In this document: positions 20,701-35,000 of the stretch, one piece after another
How the letters are laid out: every line of letters begins with the position of its first letter
How positions within the stretch are numbered: position 1 is the first letter of the stretch
Assembly: GCF_001039355.2 (NCBI RefSeq)
Contig: NW_019773771.1
Coordinates: 12,725 to 50,927, forward strand
Length of the DNA stretch: 38,203 nt
From: Lingula anatina
Taxonomy: Eukaryota; Brachiopoda; Lingulata; Lingulida; Lingulidae
Direction of reading: 5' to 3'
Translations under genes and position numbers: made by a program
Notes under the pieces: generated by a model
Database searches by the model: none
Seen by the model: the letters and a program-made list of their open reading frames with translations, nothing else
Told to the model about the DNA's origin: nothing

Positions 20701-23700
20701 GTTATTTTTATTTCATATTAAGTTAAGTAAATGTGTTTTTGACTTAAATGACCCATATACAGAAGGAAAAATACGGTAGTGATGGTATTAAGTTTTATTT
20801 TCATATTTTTCTGAAAGGTCTTTACACTTTTCTTTCTGGGGGGTAAAACTGCCACCTTTGGGCAAAGTGTGTGTATGTTATTGTCATAACATTTGGTAAG
20901 AAAACATAACAGTCATAACACTGCAGTAGCATTCATGTCAGACTCTTGGTTTCGTTCTCACTTGGGTAGTTGAACAGCAAGTAAGCTGTGTTTGTAGTAA
21001 TCCATGATGACCAAGTAAGTGATCAAGATTAAAATAAGAATTAAAAAATCATAATTACATGAAATGCTGATGCTTCGGATTCTGTTTCTAACTAAACGTT
21101 CATCATGTTTGAGACTGAGAGTATGAAAGCACCAAGAGAGTAAGTTTGATTGAGTCAATATTTGAAAGTTATTTCTGTTTGCACTTCATACGAGATCTAA
21201 TTAGGGAATTCAAACCATTTATGTATTGCCAGAGGCTTGATAGCATGGCACATTGGCAGACTTTCTTCCATATTGAGTACTTTTATTTGATTTTAAGCTT
21301 GTCAACACTCAAGGCATTTACTTAGAGCAAGTGACGGTGCCTTCAGTCCAAGTTTGTTGTTCAATTAAGTTTCAACTTGATTACCATGTTTACAGTCGCA
21401 TAGGGTTATGAGATTATTGTGTACACAGACATTGATACATTTTCCTCCCTAATCTTATAAATTGTGTAAATATTTAAACATGAAGGGATAACCACACGTT
21501 TGTTGTCTTTTGTGAAGGTTTTTTTTTTTTTCACCAAGCCAACTTTTCAGAAATGCCTGCTGTTATGTAGGATGGTACTTCATCAAATTGAGATAAATGA
21601 ATGACTTTGTTAACCTTGGAATTTATAAAATTTATAAAGAGATTTTTTAACCAACAACTTTCAATATGATTTCTTAATATGGACAAGTGATTTAACCAAC
21701 TGTCCCTTTAAAGTAGAGAATAAGACAAGTAAATGATGTATTTGGTATCAAATTGTAGTAAAACAGATTTTGAGGCCGTGAAAAAGGTGAAATATATTTT
21801 TCTATAATTTTTTTGATATAGTTTTCTTCCTTTCTTTAAAGTTTTAATATCAGTTTTTTAAAGTAAAAGCTATGTACTCGTATAAGATTGTCTTAAATTC
21901 TTACTTGGTTGACTTAAAAAATAACTGTTTCCATTTATAAATCCTTAGAAGAAAATAAACTCCTCTTACATTTATCATCATACAGCAAAATATTGTATTA
22001 CTGGATTTGAATGATTTTGATGTTCAATCTGCCAGATGTACATTTATGACAGAATTGAAGTGTTCAACAAATAAGGAAAATCTACTGATTTTGCTCAAGA
22101 GCAGTGCAGCAGACCAGTTTATTCTGACACGGGATATAAATTGGATTAAAGTTGTGATAATGCGTCGTAATAGTCATCAGTTACCAGTTGCTAAGAAAAC
22201 TCAAGCAATCACTTAAACTTACTGGTTGGAGTTAAAATGTTAGATTGAACCTTACCAGTTCAGAGAGTAGTTGGCAGCTAAAGATGGAAACTAATTACTT
22301 TAAACTTGTTACTGATATAATTTATTGAGACTTCATTTTAAATGTCGCCCTAAAAGTAATTTTTGAGTGGGTTTTTTTCCTACCTGTTGTTTCCTGATGT
22401 TCTTGCATGTATTGATGTTTGTTCCTTTTTTTATTAAAAAATATAATTTATTTATTTAATTGTGCATCTTGTTTTTCTCTTTTTTTTAAAGTCAATTAAT
22501 TTTTGGGTATTTTTAGTTTAATTTGATGTATAATGTATATCTTTAACATATATGTTTCTGTGCAAAAATGGTAATATGGTGCACAAGCATTGTATAACCA
22601 GTTGTCATTTTTCAGGCAAAAGACAGTATCTCCCTACTCAAAAGGTCAAACTCTTCATGTATCAATTACTCAAATCCATAGAATTTATGCATAGGTAAGA
22701 ACATATGGTGGAGAAACCCCCCCCCCCTTTCCATGTGGGATGTGAATGCATTGTGTTCGGGTTGTGGAGTTCAACTGTCACAATTGTGTTTCCTGGCACT
22801 GTTCACATCTGTTGCATGCAGAATTTTCCTTTTGACCAGCATGATAAAATGTTTTCACTATTTCTTTTGCATGATCAAATGACTTCTTCTGTAAATCAAG
22901 TTATTATCTTGTCGAAAAAAATAAGGATTTTGACCGGTGGGTATTATTGATTTTCTGCTCTAAATTATAGATTTTTGGTGTATGAACTTGAGGAAGAGGT
23001 CTGGTATCTGTTAATATTGGTTGATAAAGAAATAAATGCAATCGGGGAAATTTCCTACAGTTACAACATCTTGAATAATAACTTTGATGAAAGCAAAATA
23101 AAATAATGAAATATAGATTTATCATGCTGACAAAAGGATGTGTGTGTCTTGCACTAGGGTGTTTTTCATTATCTTGTAGCACCAAATCTTACATATTACC
23201 CTAACCTTTTTCATTTTAGGAAAACGTCATCACTTGCTGGAGTCCACCATCAAACCTTATATGTATCAATTATGTAAATCTATAGAGCACTTACATAGGT
23301 AAGCTGTGCTCCCAATGTTAGTCCATTATGCTGCAGCATGATAAAATGTTTCATTTTAAAAAAGAAAAGAATTGAAAAATAGAAAGAAAAAAAAGAGAGA
23401 CGAAGCTGGATGACAAGAATTGATGCAGTCTAGCTTCTTGGCTCCTTTTCATAATATTTCACTTCAGAAATAAAATTATGCTAAAACAAGATTATTATTC
23501 TGTTCTTTAAAAACCCTGTTCAGTTTGACTGCTCTAGAATTCACTTGATTTCATATTCAAATTGAATGATTTTGTTATTTTGTTATATTATGAAAATATC
23601 TGGAGACATCTTTCTCTGTACCCATTTCTTTTCATTCTTATCCCCATTTGATATTCATCATCTCTCTAACAAATGAGAGCTTTCTTCCTCCTCCTCCTTA

Positions 23701-26700
23701 GACTTTTGATTACATTATTCTTGTCAGTAATATTTCTTTCCATTTTTTATTTGTTTACTTAGTATTATTTACAATATTCTGTATCTTTCTGAATGAACAC
23801 ATCAACACTGTTTGAAAGAAGTGGCATATTATCAAGTGTGAACTTAATTTAACCATTGAAACTGTATATGGTTTGAAGAACTAACAATGTTTTATTTGCT
23901 CCTTTTAATTGTTTGCAAGAGGTCTGCTTGAGATCTGTAATGTTCTATCTAAAAGTGATAGGTGAACATTTTTCTGCATTTAATGATTCTGAGGGATACG
24001 TAATTATCTAAATTAACACTGAAACAGGCAAATTTCACTGATGCTTTATTACAATGTGTTTCCTTTTTATTTTTGCTTTAATATTTACTTAATTCTGGTC
24101 TTGTTTAAACTAACATTTACCAATTCAGTTACTGATATTGATATTGATTTTTTGTTGAAACTTGAATGTACATTATGATTATATATTTTTTCTATTTCTT
24201 TCTTTTTCTAGGAATGGAATATTTCACAGAGATGTTAAACCAGAAAACATTCTTATAAAGGTAAATTCTTAAAGTAAAGGGCTTTATGAGTTGTGATTAA
24301 AAGATTTAAAACATAATTTTGAACTTGTTTAGTTCAGACTAATTTGTTAAAAAATTCTTTTTTCAGGATGATGTTTTAAAATTGGCTGACTTTGGTTCAT
24401 GTAGAAGCATATATTCAAAACAGCCATATACAGAATATATTTCTACACGATGGTAAGTCTCTGACCGACTGTTGAGATGTTCATGTGAAAGAATGTCTAA
24501 ATTTTTTATTCATTTGCACATTGTTGTAATTCATTTAACCAGATGTGCACATAATATTTTCTTGTATTTTAAAGTGAGTGATACATTTATCCTTAAGGCA
24601 TACATGTAGTGAGTACTTTTTGAATGATATCAGAGCTGGTTTTGTTATTTTTTACCACTGTATGACTGAAATATGCCCCATTTAAAACAATGAAATGTTA
24701 AATGAAGAAAAATAAAATCCAAGATCATGCTTGGTCGTTTATAAGGGCAGGATGAGATGATATATTTCATAATTAATCAGAGTAAGAGAAATCTAATGAT
24801 ATTACGCCATTGACATCTAGAGAAAAGTAGGAAAAGAAATGCTCTATCCCCTGTCGTAAAGTATACTTTATCTCCCATATGATTATGGAGTATTTTGCTC
24901 TGGTATTTTGCATCCTATACCCCAAGTTTGAGTTTTAGTGACACAAGCAGCTGTTGTGTTAAACTGTAGATTTGTGAGACTTTCTTTTCTTTCTTCAAGC
25001 ACATGCAAATTAAAAAAAAAAACATTTAGAGCAATTTTTTTTAAATTTAAGGTACCGTGCTCCAGAATGTCTTCTTACAGATGGGTATTATTCTTACAAG
25101 ATGGATATCTGGAGTGTGGGCTGTGTATTCTTTGAGATTGTCAGGTAAGTTAAACAGACATAAATGTACCTTTACAGTTTTATTTTTTTCATTTGCCATT
25201 TATTTTTTGAGAAAGTTGTTGCTGGAATTCATAAAAATGTACTTAAAAAGAGGTGGAATGGAGGAAATCAGTTTAGTTGAGGTTATGGCATCGTTTTATT
25301 CCTTTAGTTATGTCAATGCTTATAGCTGTTATCTAGATGTTGTTGCTATACAACCTGTTGCATATTGCCATGTTTAATTTTCAATTAAAAAAGTTTTTTT
25401 TTTGAGAATGACTGCTTGCTGTGAATAATGAGGTGTGTTTTCCTTTTACTAGTCTGCATCCATTGTTTCCTGGTTCCAATGAGGTCGACCAGATTGCCAA
25501 AATCCATGATGTTTTAGGGACTCCAGACCCAAGCATTCTCAACAAACTGAGAAAGTAAGTACACAGACTTTGGTTTTATTTTTTTGCCATATAAATAAAT
25601 GTTGTTGTTTTGGAAGTGTAGCTATTGGATTGATAGTTTTGAAGGAAAGAGATTTTTCTGGCACCCATAACAACTTGCTGACAAGAAAATAGGATATGAT
25701 AATAAGTTTTGAAAGCCACTTTGTTTTAGCTTGCCTTAAACCTAATGATCATATAAATGCATTGCCCGTTTTTGACTTATATATCCACTTTTTGAGCAGG
25801 GATATTAGACTGACAATGTACATGATTTTAGTGTGAACAATGAACAATTAAACATTTTTTCACCTCTCAGCAGTCGGCTTCTGAACAAAATACACAATTG
25901 TTACACCTCTTTAGAAACCTGCTCATAAATTGCATTTTCACTGTTTGAATAGGATATTGATGAACATGTGATAAACGATGTAATGGGTGTAAAGCACAGA
26001 TTACCTTAAATGGTAGAAATATTTCAATGGGAAATAAAAGACTGCCTCTTTTGGTTTATTTATGTTGAAGTGATGTAACAAGACATTGTTTGGAATGCAA
26101 CACCACAGGCTAATGTTAAAAAGTTGGAAGATTTTTAAAATAAAGACAAAGTTTATTTATGCATTTAAACTAACCTCAAAGTAATCACTTACTAGTACAT
26201 TTGAGCTTTATTATAACTGTTTTGAAAGTGCACAGGTACTTCAGGAGTCCAATCTGGACAAGATCGGACATAAACTATTAATTATGAATATAAGATTGAT
26301 TTTCACGTGACCTTTATAATGGATGCATATTGGACCCAAAAGAAAGCCCATGCTTTATGACATAACAGAGCTTTGACTCAGAGCCACAGAGGTCATATTG
26401 ACATTTAGTCTTGTCTTTGAAATATTGATCCATTATATACCAGCACAAGGAGGTACTGACGTATTTCCTTGATAAGCATTACTTGCACCAAAGAACTACT
26501 TTTATTGTATTTATTTATTATTATTTTATTTGATATACTTTTTTTATTGTATTATAGCTGGGTTTTTTGGGGGGTCATGAGATAATATGACAGTAATAAA
26601 TGGGGCAGTCCACCTCTAAGATTAGTGCTTATTTATTGAACAAAACTATAAATCCTATTGATTATGTTACTTAATGTTATATTCTTGCCCTAGCATGCTC

Positions 26701-27113
26701 AAATATAATAAAGAAATAATGTGTCAGATGTTTATTATCTATAAATCATATTTTGCTCTGTTTTTAAAAGCAATTAAACTTGTTTCTGTGCTAAGTCACA
26801 CTTCTTCATGGCTCAGTACACAAAAGCCTATTGAAAGATTAATGGTCGGTGACAGATATTGTTTACCAAATGTCCAGATCAGATATTATTGACTGATTTT
26901 AAAGTGTTTCGTAAGTTGATTGTTATGAATATTTATCAACAGAGATGGACATATTTCAAAATTAGATTGATTTTTTCACATTTCCAGAACAGCATGCTTT
27001 TCAATGTAATATATCATTTACAACCCTAATACATTTTCTGAGAAGAGTATTTTCCTTATAAAACTGCCTCTTATAACATATATGGATTTATGATTGCACA
27101 ATATCTGAGTAAG

Positions 27114-27157
<44 letters not shown>

Positions 27158-29419
27158 TTTACCAAATTGATATTGTGTTGTTAAAAAATAATCAATTTTT
27201 AATTTTGAAATCAATTATCCTTAACAACAAACCAGTATAATATTAAATTTCATTTGATTTGGTTCATTTGAACCATATTGTTGATGTAAAAATAATGGAA
27301 TAGAAAAAAAACTTGGAAATAAAACAGTCATAAAAAATTGAGCATCAAGTGATTTTGTTACAATTCATTTCATTTGAATTTAAAATTGTTTCAGCAAAAC
27401 AAGAGGAATGAATTTCAACTTTCCCACCAAGAAGGGAAGTGGAGTCGAGAAGTTGGTTCCTCATGCATCTCAACAAGCCATAGATCTGATTTACAAGATG
27501 TGTGCCTATGATCCAGATGAAAGGATATCGGCTAAGCAAGCACTCAAACATCCTTATTTTAAGGAGTTAAGGTAATACTTAAATGTACTCAGCATTAAGT
27601 TTTTTTTTCAAAGTGAGTGTCAGTGAATTTATGAGTGTGCAATATGCATGCAAGGGTTCTTTTTACAAGTTAATCTGTATTCTTTACGAAAACTCCCAAC
27701 TAATGTGTTAATTGGCACCTTTCATTTCCAACAAGGTGACCTCATCTGGGTTCCATTGGCAAGTTATGGCCCACTGTCTTCATTCCAAGTCAAGCCCATA
27801 AACCTCTGTGCCTTATGAGCTTAACTTACAGCAAATTTCACTTTTACCCCCTGCCTCGAAAATGTTCTAGTAATTTGTCCCATTTGTTTATTTAAAAAGT
27901 GTATATCAAAGTCTAAATGTTCAGTTGGAAGATTTACACACAGTCTGAGGATATTATTTCTTCAAGAGCAACAGTCAGAAAGTATGTTCTACAGTTAACT
28001 TATGTAAGTATGCCATGGCCTTAAATTAGAACTGGCATACAAAGTGGAAAAAGACTAATTCATTTAAATTGATTGTATCTGAGAACCTTTTGCTAATCTT
28101 CCGTATTCTTGTTAGTGCCAATTGCAAGAAAAGCATGTGGCAGTATAACTTGAGCCAAATTTAAATGCTTTAGTGAGTGTAAAACTACTAATGGCTAAGA
28201 ATGGGAAGTTCTGCATAAAACAAATATCAAGTGCCTGGGTTTTAAAATGCCTTGAGTTTGACACCAGTGTTTATAACCACTTCATATTTATGGCAGACAC
28301 CTTATCAGTTTAGTTTTGAGGTGGGTTATAAAGCTCGTAGGAAGATATATCAGACTCCTGTCCATTCAAATGGCGATTTATCTTTATCTTACCTTCAGAA
28401 GTTCTCTGATGGACTACCATTTGAATTATATTTCAGCCCACAGGGATTCAAAAGTATATTATTTTATATGAATCTCAGTGATGTGTTTTCATTCGTCACT
28501 GTTTGAGGAGCTGTGTTTGTAGGTTGTAAGTTTTGGAAGAATTGGCAGGGAGGTACCACGCCTTGGTGAAGAACGAAAAGTTAAGCTGGCTTATCTGAAA
28601 TTGAAAGTCTTACCTTGTTAACTACTTCATTTATTTCAACTGCATAAAGGAGGATTGGCAGGAATTTATGCACTGTCATGAGCTCCAAAACCAATTGAAA
28701 ATGTGAAGTCAGATAACGAAGTGGATCAAATTCAGAGGTTTTTTGTTTAGTATTTAAGAGAGCTGCTCTTGTTCTGTGGAGAAATTATTAAATCTTATGG
28801 AGGGAAAACGCTGCCTAAGGTGAGCATTATGATGAGAAAAATGATGTGCAAGTTTAGTGACGCAATTTAACTGAAGTTACATGAATTATATCTCTATGGG
28901 TGCAAATCTGTATTCACTCTTTCAGTCTGCTTAGATTTTGAATAAGAACTAGATTTTAGAATTGAATTGTGGAATTGTCTACCAGCCCAAGGATAAATGT
29001 GTTTTGTTTAGAGATGTCACAATCAATGGTGCTGTGCCAGTAAATATCAGTACCTTCACATATATTTGTCTGTAATGGATAAATATAACAGAGTTAGATT
29101 GACCTATTCCTCACATGCTGCTGATGTGCTATATTTTATTTCAATGCTCTTTGAGATCAAAGAGCTTGGTGGGCTTTTGTAAAATGTAATAATTCAGCTT
29201 TCACTTTAAAGATAGGCAATTTCATTAAACCTATTATCCCCAGGAAGTTTCAGGTAATCAATATGTTGCGTACATTTATAAGTTTGATTAGAATTAGAGA
29301 GGAGGATATAAGTGATTGTGCAATGTTGCATATCTTTAGCAGCTACATCTCTTTCATAATTGCCAAATACATGTTCTTTCCTATGAATAAAAAAGGACAT
29401 TCGTTTTGTAAATTTTTGC

Positions 29420-29454
<35 letters not shown>

Positions 29455-31987
29455 TATCTGATTATTAGAATATTTATGCAATTGTTCTAGTTTCTATTTA
29501 GTTTATTTTCAAATGAATGATTGTATGATTTATTTAATATGCACTAATTATAAAATATCTTCGGGACCAAGGTACCACATTTATGCCTTAACTCTAAGAA
29601 CATTTAAAATATGAGTGCATGATTAAACATATCAGTATGTTTTTTTTATGTACAAAAATTTGCAATGAATTTCAGCAGTAGAGGTCCAAAGCAACTTAGG
29701 CAAACTGTTCTCTGCCTCCTCCCCCCCCCCCCCTTTTTGGGGTGAGTTGGTGGGGGGGGGGCTATGCACTCTTATATTTAATTTAGCTTTCTCTGTGCAG
29801 TCAATCTATGGGAGTTGCATGAATGGATGGACTTAACGTGTTAACTACTTCTTTCTTTTCCAGGGATGCTGACAAGAAGGCACATGCCAATACAAAGTCA
29901 ACAAATAAAATAACAGAGAATACAGGCAAAGACATTCGTGTAGAGATCACTGAAAAAGTGGATGCTGCGGCAGAAAATGATAACCACAAAGTTGACAATG
30001 TCTCCACAGCAGCCTCTCATAGTCATAATAGTAACCATATCAGTCATCATAACCTTGTACATAACAAACAGACTTTGGATAGTAATGCAATAAACAGTAT
30101 AGCCAAGACTATCACCTTGCAGCCACAGATTCCACAAAAGAGAAAGGTAAGGTTACACCTGGAGACGTGTTTTTATTTCAAGAAATCTAGTGACTGTCCC
30201 AATTATCTTCTTCACAATAAGGGGTTGGCGTTAGCATCATTTTTTAAAGATGTACAAGACAAACAGTCTATTTTCTTTATTTTGTGAGACACAGAAATAT
30301 CACCAAATTTAACAGGATGAAATCTCACCAGTTTTAAGTTTAATGTATTTCTTGTGAATATGACTTTCCAAGCACACCTCTTTCTATCATCTATAAGCGT
30401 ATTATTTGGCAATTATTTGATATCATTAATTATTCAAAGAGAGTACGTTTGATCTCTCCATGCGGGGTAAACCCCTTTAATTAGGTTCAATGCTGGGGTT
30501 AACTATCCATATTATAGGAAATAGAAGATCAATGATTTTCACACTTTTGGTCAGTGGATATATATTAATAGCCATTGAAAGAATAGCTGTGATCTCAGGC
30601 ATGTTCACTCCAAATGGTGCCTTTCCTACTAAAGGCAGCATATGCCATGCTGTAATTATTATTATTATTATTATTTATTATTTATATTTATTTTTTATTA
30701 ATATTTTTTTATTAAGTTGGTGGTAAAGGGATTGTAGAAAACATTTTTTTGGTTGGTTGCTTAATAGCTTCTCCAGTTACCACCATAAAATTATAACATT
30801 AGCATCATACATCAGCGATCAAGTCTACAGATAATGACCAAAAGCTCTCACAACAAAAGACTTAATGCAGTTGTAGGCATGAGCAGTTTTAAAACTTTCA
30901 AATGTTAAAAAATTGGTTTTTCATCTTGAAGAATTTTTAAAAACACAAATTGTTACATAATATAATCAAAAGTTGCTAAGAGGCATTTGGCCACCATGAT
31001 CTAAATTCAGTGAGGCATGAAAAATAAAGAAATCCATAATAAACCCATAAATAGCAAGACTTCCTACAAGGTTGATTTCCGCTTTGTTTATGCCCAGCCG
31101 CTTGTTGTTAAGATCAGCTTAGGGTGATGGATCAAAACTTTGCACACAATTGGTCACACCACAGGAATCTTAGTAAATAATTAAAACAGTACAGCAATCA
31201 ATACGTAGATCATTGTTGTAAGATTTCATTTGTTGTACCAACACAATAGCGGCAAACAAGAAGAGATCAAGTCGAACATTGATTGTTTAGTAGGTGGTGA
31301 AACACTGGCAGTCACAGTCTAAGGTCTGACCACTGAAATTGCTGGTAGCATTTTCAAAGACTTTGAGGAAAAAAAAGAGAAGGATTTAGAAACAGCGTGA
31401 TCACAGGATTTTACTGAGGGGTTTTTTTTTTTGGTTCGGTGTTTTGAGCCTGTATTGTCCTCCAGCAAGGCTTGATGTCCAAGGATGCCACCGCTGGGAG
31501 GGAATACTGAGCAGGGGTCTGTGCAGTGCATGCCCCTGTTCCCTCCAATTCATCTGGCAAGACCAGTCTCAGAGGTAGGAGATGGGGATGGACAGAATTT
31601 GAACTAATTTCTAAGTTTACTGTCAAATAGGACCGTTGACTGTGGATTGATTTTAATTGAAATTTGTATAGGTCCAGGCTGCTTAGTAAAATTTATTATG
31701 TAAACTGAATCTATTCAAAGATATGAAGTCTTTTATGGACCAGCTTAAATTTTGATTACGGATAAATTAATCCTAGGTAACTTTCTTACTGCCTGGTTGA
31801 CAATAATTTTATGATAAAAATTCTGGATTTGAATAAGTGACATGTAGCTTTTAAATTGGTGAGACTGGACTAGTGAAAAAGTGTCTGGATTTTTATGTTG
31901 CTTACTGTGACTGTTGTTATACTAAGTGATAGAAATGAGGAGGAAAATGCCCCAATTAAATAATATTTATTTCTTTCGAAGCAAATC

Positions 31988-32038
<51 letters not shown>

Positions 32039-35000
32039 TTATTTATATAGGGACTATTATAATTGCTCAACTGATATCCAGAGGAGTTGATTTGCTTAGG
32101 TGCTGCATTATGGATTGTTATTGCTAGGCTTATTGGTCTCAGTGGATTTCTACCTACAGCTGCCCTGTTTAAATTTTCTGACATACGTCAGTGTTACATG
32201 TCATATGTTGTCATCTGGACACAGTTTATCTGTTTTCTCTGGTAAAAGCCTTTGAAATCATAATTATTGACCCATTTGAAATATTTAGCAAACTAAATAA
32301 TGTGCAAAGTTTGAAAATTTTGACTTACCACTTACAGCCTTGTACATATTTTAGATATCAATAACTTGGTGTTTATCCTGGTTTCAAATGTTGCAGCTTG
32401 TTTTAAGTTTGTAGTGTGCAGTGGTGCCAAGATTGAGAAAAATATGTGCACAAAAAAAAAAAAAAAAAAAAAAACAGAAAAACTAATTATAATAATAATA
32501 ATAACCAGCAGAGGGAGCATTCACTATTATCAGTGACTTACTAAGATGATTGTTTTTTGTTTTCTAATAATTCTGTTAAGAGGTGAATATTTCAAACAGA
32601 TTGTATGTTTGATTGAGATTTATTTTATATGTATAATTTAGATAATTGATAAAATCCAAAACTGATATATGAATTTATAAACCTTAGCACCAATAAAAAC
32701 TATTGGCTATAACATTAAAGAGTGAGGCTGCTAGAAAAAATAATTTCATCTTTCAAAGAATTTTGTTTCACTATTAAAGGCACAAAATCTTGAACAAAAT
32801 TTGAATGAGTTTCACCTGAAAAAAATATTTAAGTTATAACTCTGTTTGATTTATTTATATTTATTTTTTGTTTGTATGACTTTCTGATTATTTATATATA
32901 TATATATTATTTGTCTTTCTTTGTGGTAGAGATTATCATATTAAACATTTGGCAAATGGTTGATGTCTTAAGATAACCTTGATTGCACCCTGCATTGCTG
33001 ATACCTTTGTCCACTCTTTTCCAGAAGAGACACAAAAGGATATCTGACCAGGCCACAATGCTTCCAAAAGTCACCCAGTCCCAGACAACAGCTCTGAATC
33101 CCAGTTACCCGTCCACAACATTCTCCACTGGTCACTTCCCCAAACTGACTGCCACGGGGAATACCACCATGTTGCCTAGCATTGCTAATGCTTACAAAAC
33201 TAAAGCGAAGGTAAGCTTGCTTTAGGGATAATCAGTTATCGTATTCAGTGAAATAGATTGTTAATTGTTTCTTGTTTAAAGATGGTGAAAAAAGCAAATC
33301 ATTTCTTAAGAGACTGAATGTGTTTTTACATGTTTTGATGTACACATGGGTGATGTTTTGTCCCTTCATCAAATCTCTCATTGATGAGTGTCACATAATT
33401 AAGACCCCTTGACATAGAATAGAACATCATTTTTCAAGTAAAAACAGAGTTAGTCTCTTTAGAAACAACTTTTTTTCCAATTATATTGTTTTTATCCATA
33501 TTGTGCAGAGCTGATTTTCCATTATGTTAACGCATGAAAAGAAGCAGATATAACAGAATTGTTTGCTACAATTCACTTAAATAGTAATCGCCTTTCAATG
33601 CCATTACAATGAAAAAAATCACCTCCAAACAAGAATTAAGAAATATTCCAAAGACAGACAATCAACTGAGTTATTGCACATTTTTGAGTTCCAAGGGGTT
33701 TTCAGTTTAAACAAAACTTTCACTTTAAGACTGATATCATCAGAACTGCATAGTAAAGGGTATTTTTTAATTGCCTTGGAGATTGAAAAAGGTGAAAACC
33801 AATCTATATGCAGCTGACAACTTGAATTATGTAACGGAATGCAACAGCAGTGAGAACCCAGTTAATAATTTTGGGTTAATTAAAGGAACAACAGTAATAA
33901 TGAAGTAATTCTTGTTAGTTACTCTTGTTGGTTATGTCATTGTTACATCTAGGTAACTGTGGTTGCATAAAGGAACATGATGCCTTGTTGAGATTTATTG
34001 ATCATTTCTTTTTATCAAGGCGTACAAATAACAAGCTTATGTAATACCTTTGGGTCTCTTTCTGACATTTTGGTACACTGTCTCAGGGGAGGTCTTTTTA
34101 TTCTGTTTTGTTCCTTGGCCAGCATTAATTAAGTATCGATTTGAATCATAATTAAACCTCGAGTGGATTGATCAATAGGATGGAAACGTGTTCAGGTACT
34201 GATTTGTTTTGCCATAGTCTGTGTAACGGATTTGACTTGATGAAGAAATTCAATAATTTTCTTTGTAAGATAATGCTTGAATAAAAGTTTTTTCCATGCT
34301 GCATAGTGACACAGCACCATAATGAAACAAATAAGGAAAGCATTTTGGCTTTTTTTTGTAATAAATCTAAATTTGCTTTATGAACTTCGTATTGTTTTCA
34401 TGGCATCGAAATAGCTTTTATTCAGCAAATATTGGACTAATTTGTGACGGAAGTAGATGAAATATCAGTACGATAAAATGGGTGTGATTGCACTAAGCTT
34501 GCCGTAGGACAAATCAACAGCACGCGAAAAATTGATGTTTCTGAAATCTCCCACAGTGTTTTTCATTCTTGTCAATGGGATAAAATGACAGGGAGGGGGG
34601 GGGGGGGGAGGTAGAATGAAAATCACATGCAGCTTTAGATACAAACAATAACTTAAATAAGTAACAAATTGATTAGCAATCTTAGAAGCTACCCAACCCC
34701 AGCGCTACCCAGCCTTGATGAAACCAGGCCCAAGTGTATACTATTGATAAACGAAAACAAGAAGACTATATGTCAATTTTAGCTTAAGTAACCAAGTGTA
34801 CTCTTTGTAGTATACAATCAGTAAGTCAGATGTGAATGGTGGAATTAAAAAAATAATTAATTTTCTTCACATATTTTGACAGATATACATTGCACACTAA
34901 TTATCTAATGGAAGCTTCAGTCTTCCAGAATTGAAAAAGGGAAGATGTTAATTTCAGCATTATACCCAAATACAGGTACTTATTACAAAATGTTTAAAAC

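Larger units (their letters stand above)
27572..29863 (+). other. MOK intron 10
   Basis: A 2.3-kb intron between the last kinase-domain exon and the first tail exon. It holds a (GA)n tract (29423-29451) and a C13...G10 block (29721-29761). The frame at 28252-28506 is AT-rich and unsupported. Confidence 0.6.
30147..33024 (+). other. MOK intron 11
   Basis: A 2.9-kb intron with an AC microsatellite, an A-run and a (TA)n stretch near 32894-32908. A locally GC-richer block at about 31430-31580 has open frames on the minus strand, but I could not assign it to a transposon or exon. Confidence 0.55.

Noticed and set aside
20564-24211. Search for a third copy of MOK exon 5
   Set aside because: No further segment with the MYQL-KSIE-type reading and flanking splice sites was seen by eye.
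28252-28506. 84-residue plus-strand frame in MOK intron 10
   Set aside because: AT-rich composition, no splice sites in a phase that joins neighbouring MOK exons, no domain.
31319-31626. Overlapping minus-strand frames in a GC-richer part of MOK intron 11
   Set aside because: No match to a MOK exon, transposase or reverse transcriptase that I can recognise; may be an unrecognised repeat.
31870-32184. 104-residue minus-strand frame
   Set aside because: It is created by translation through the AC microsatellite (alternating Val-Cys), not a gene.
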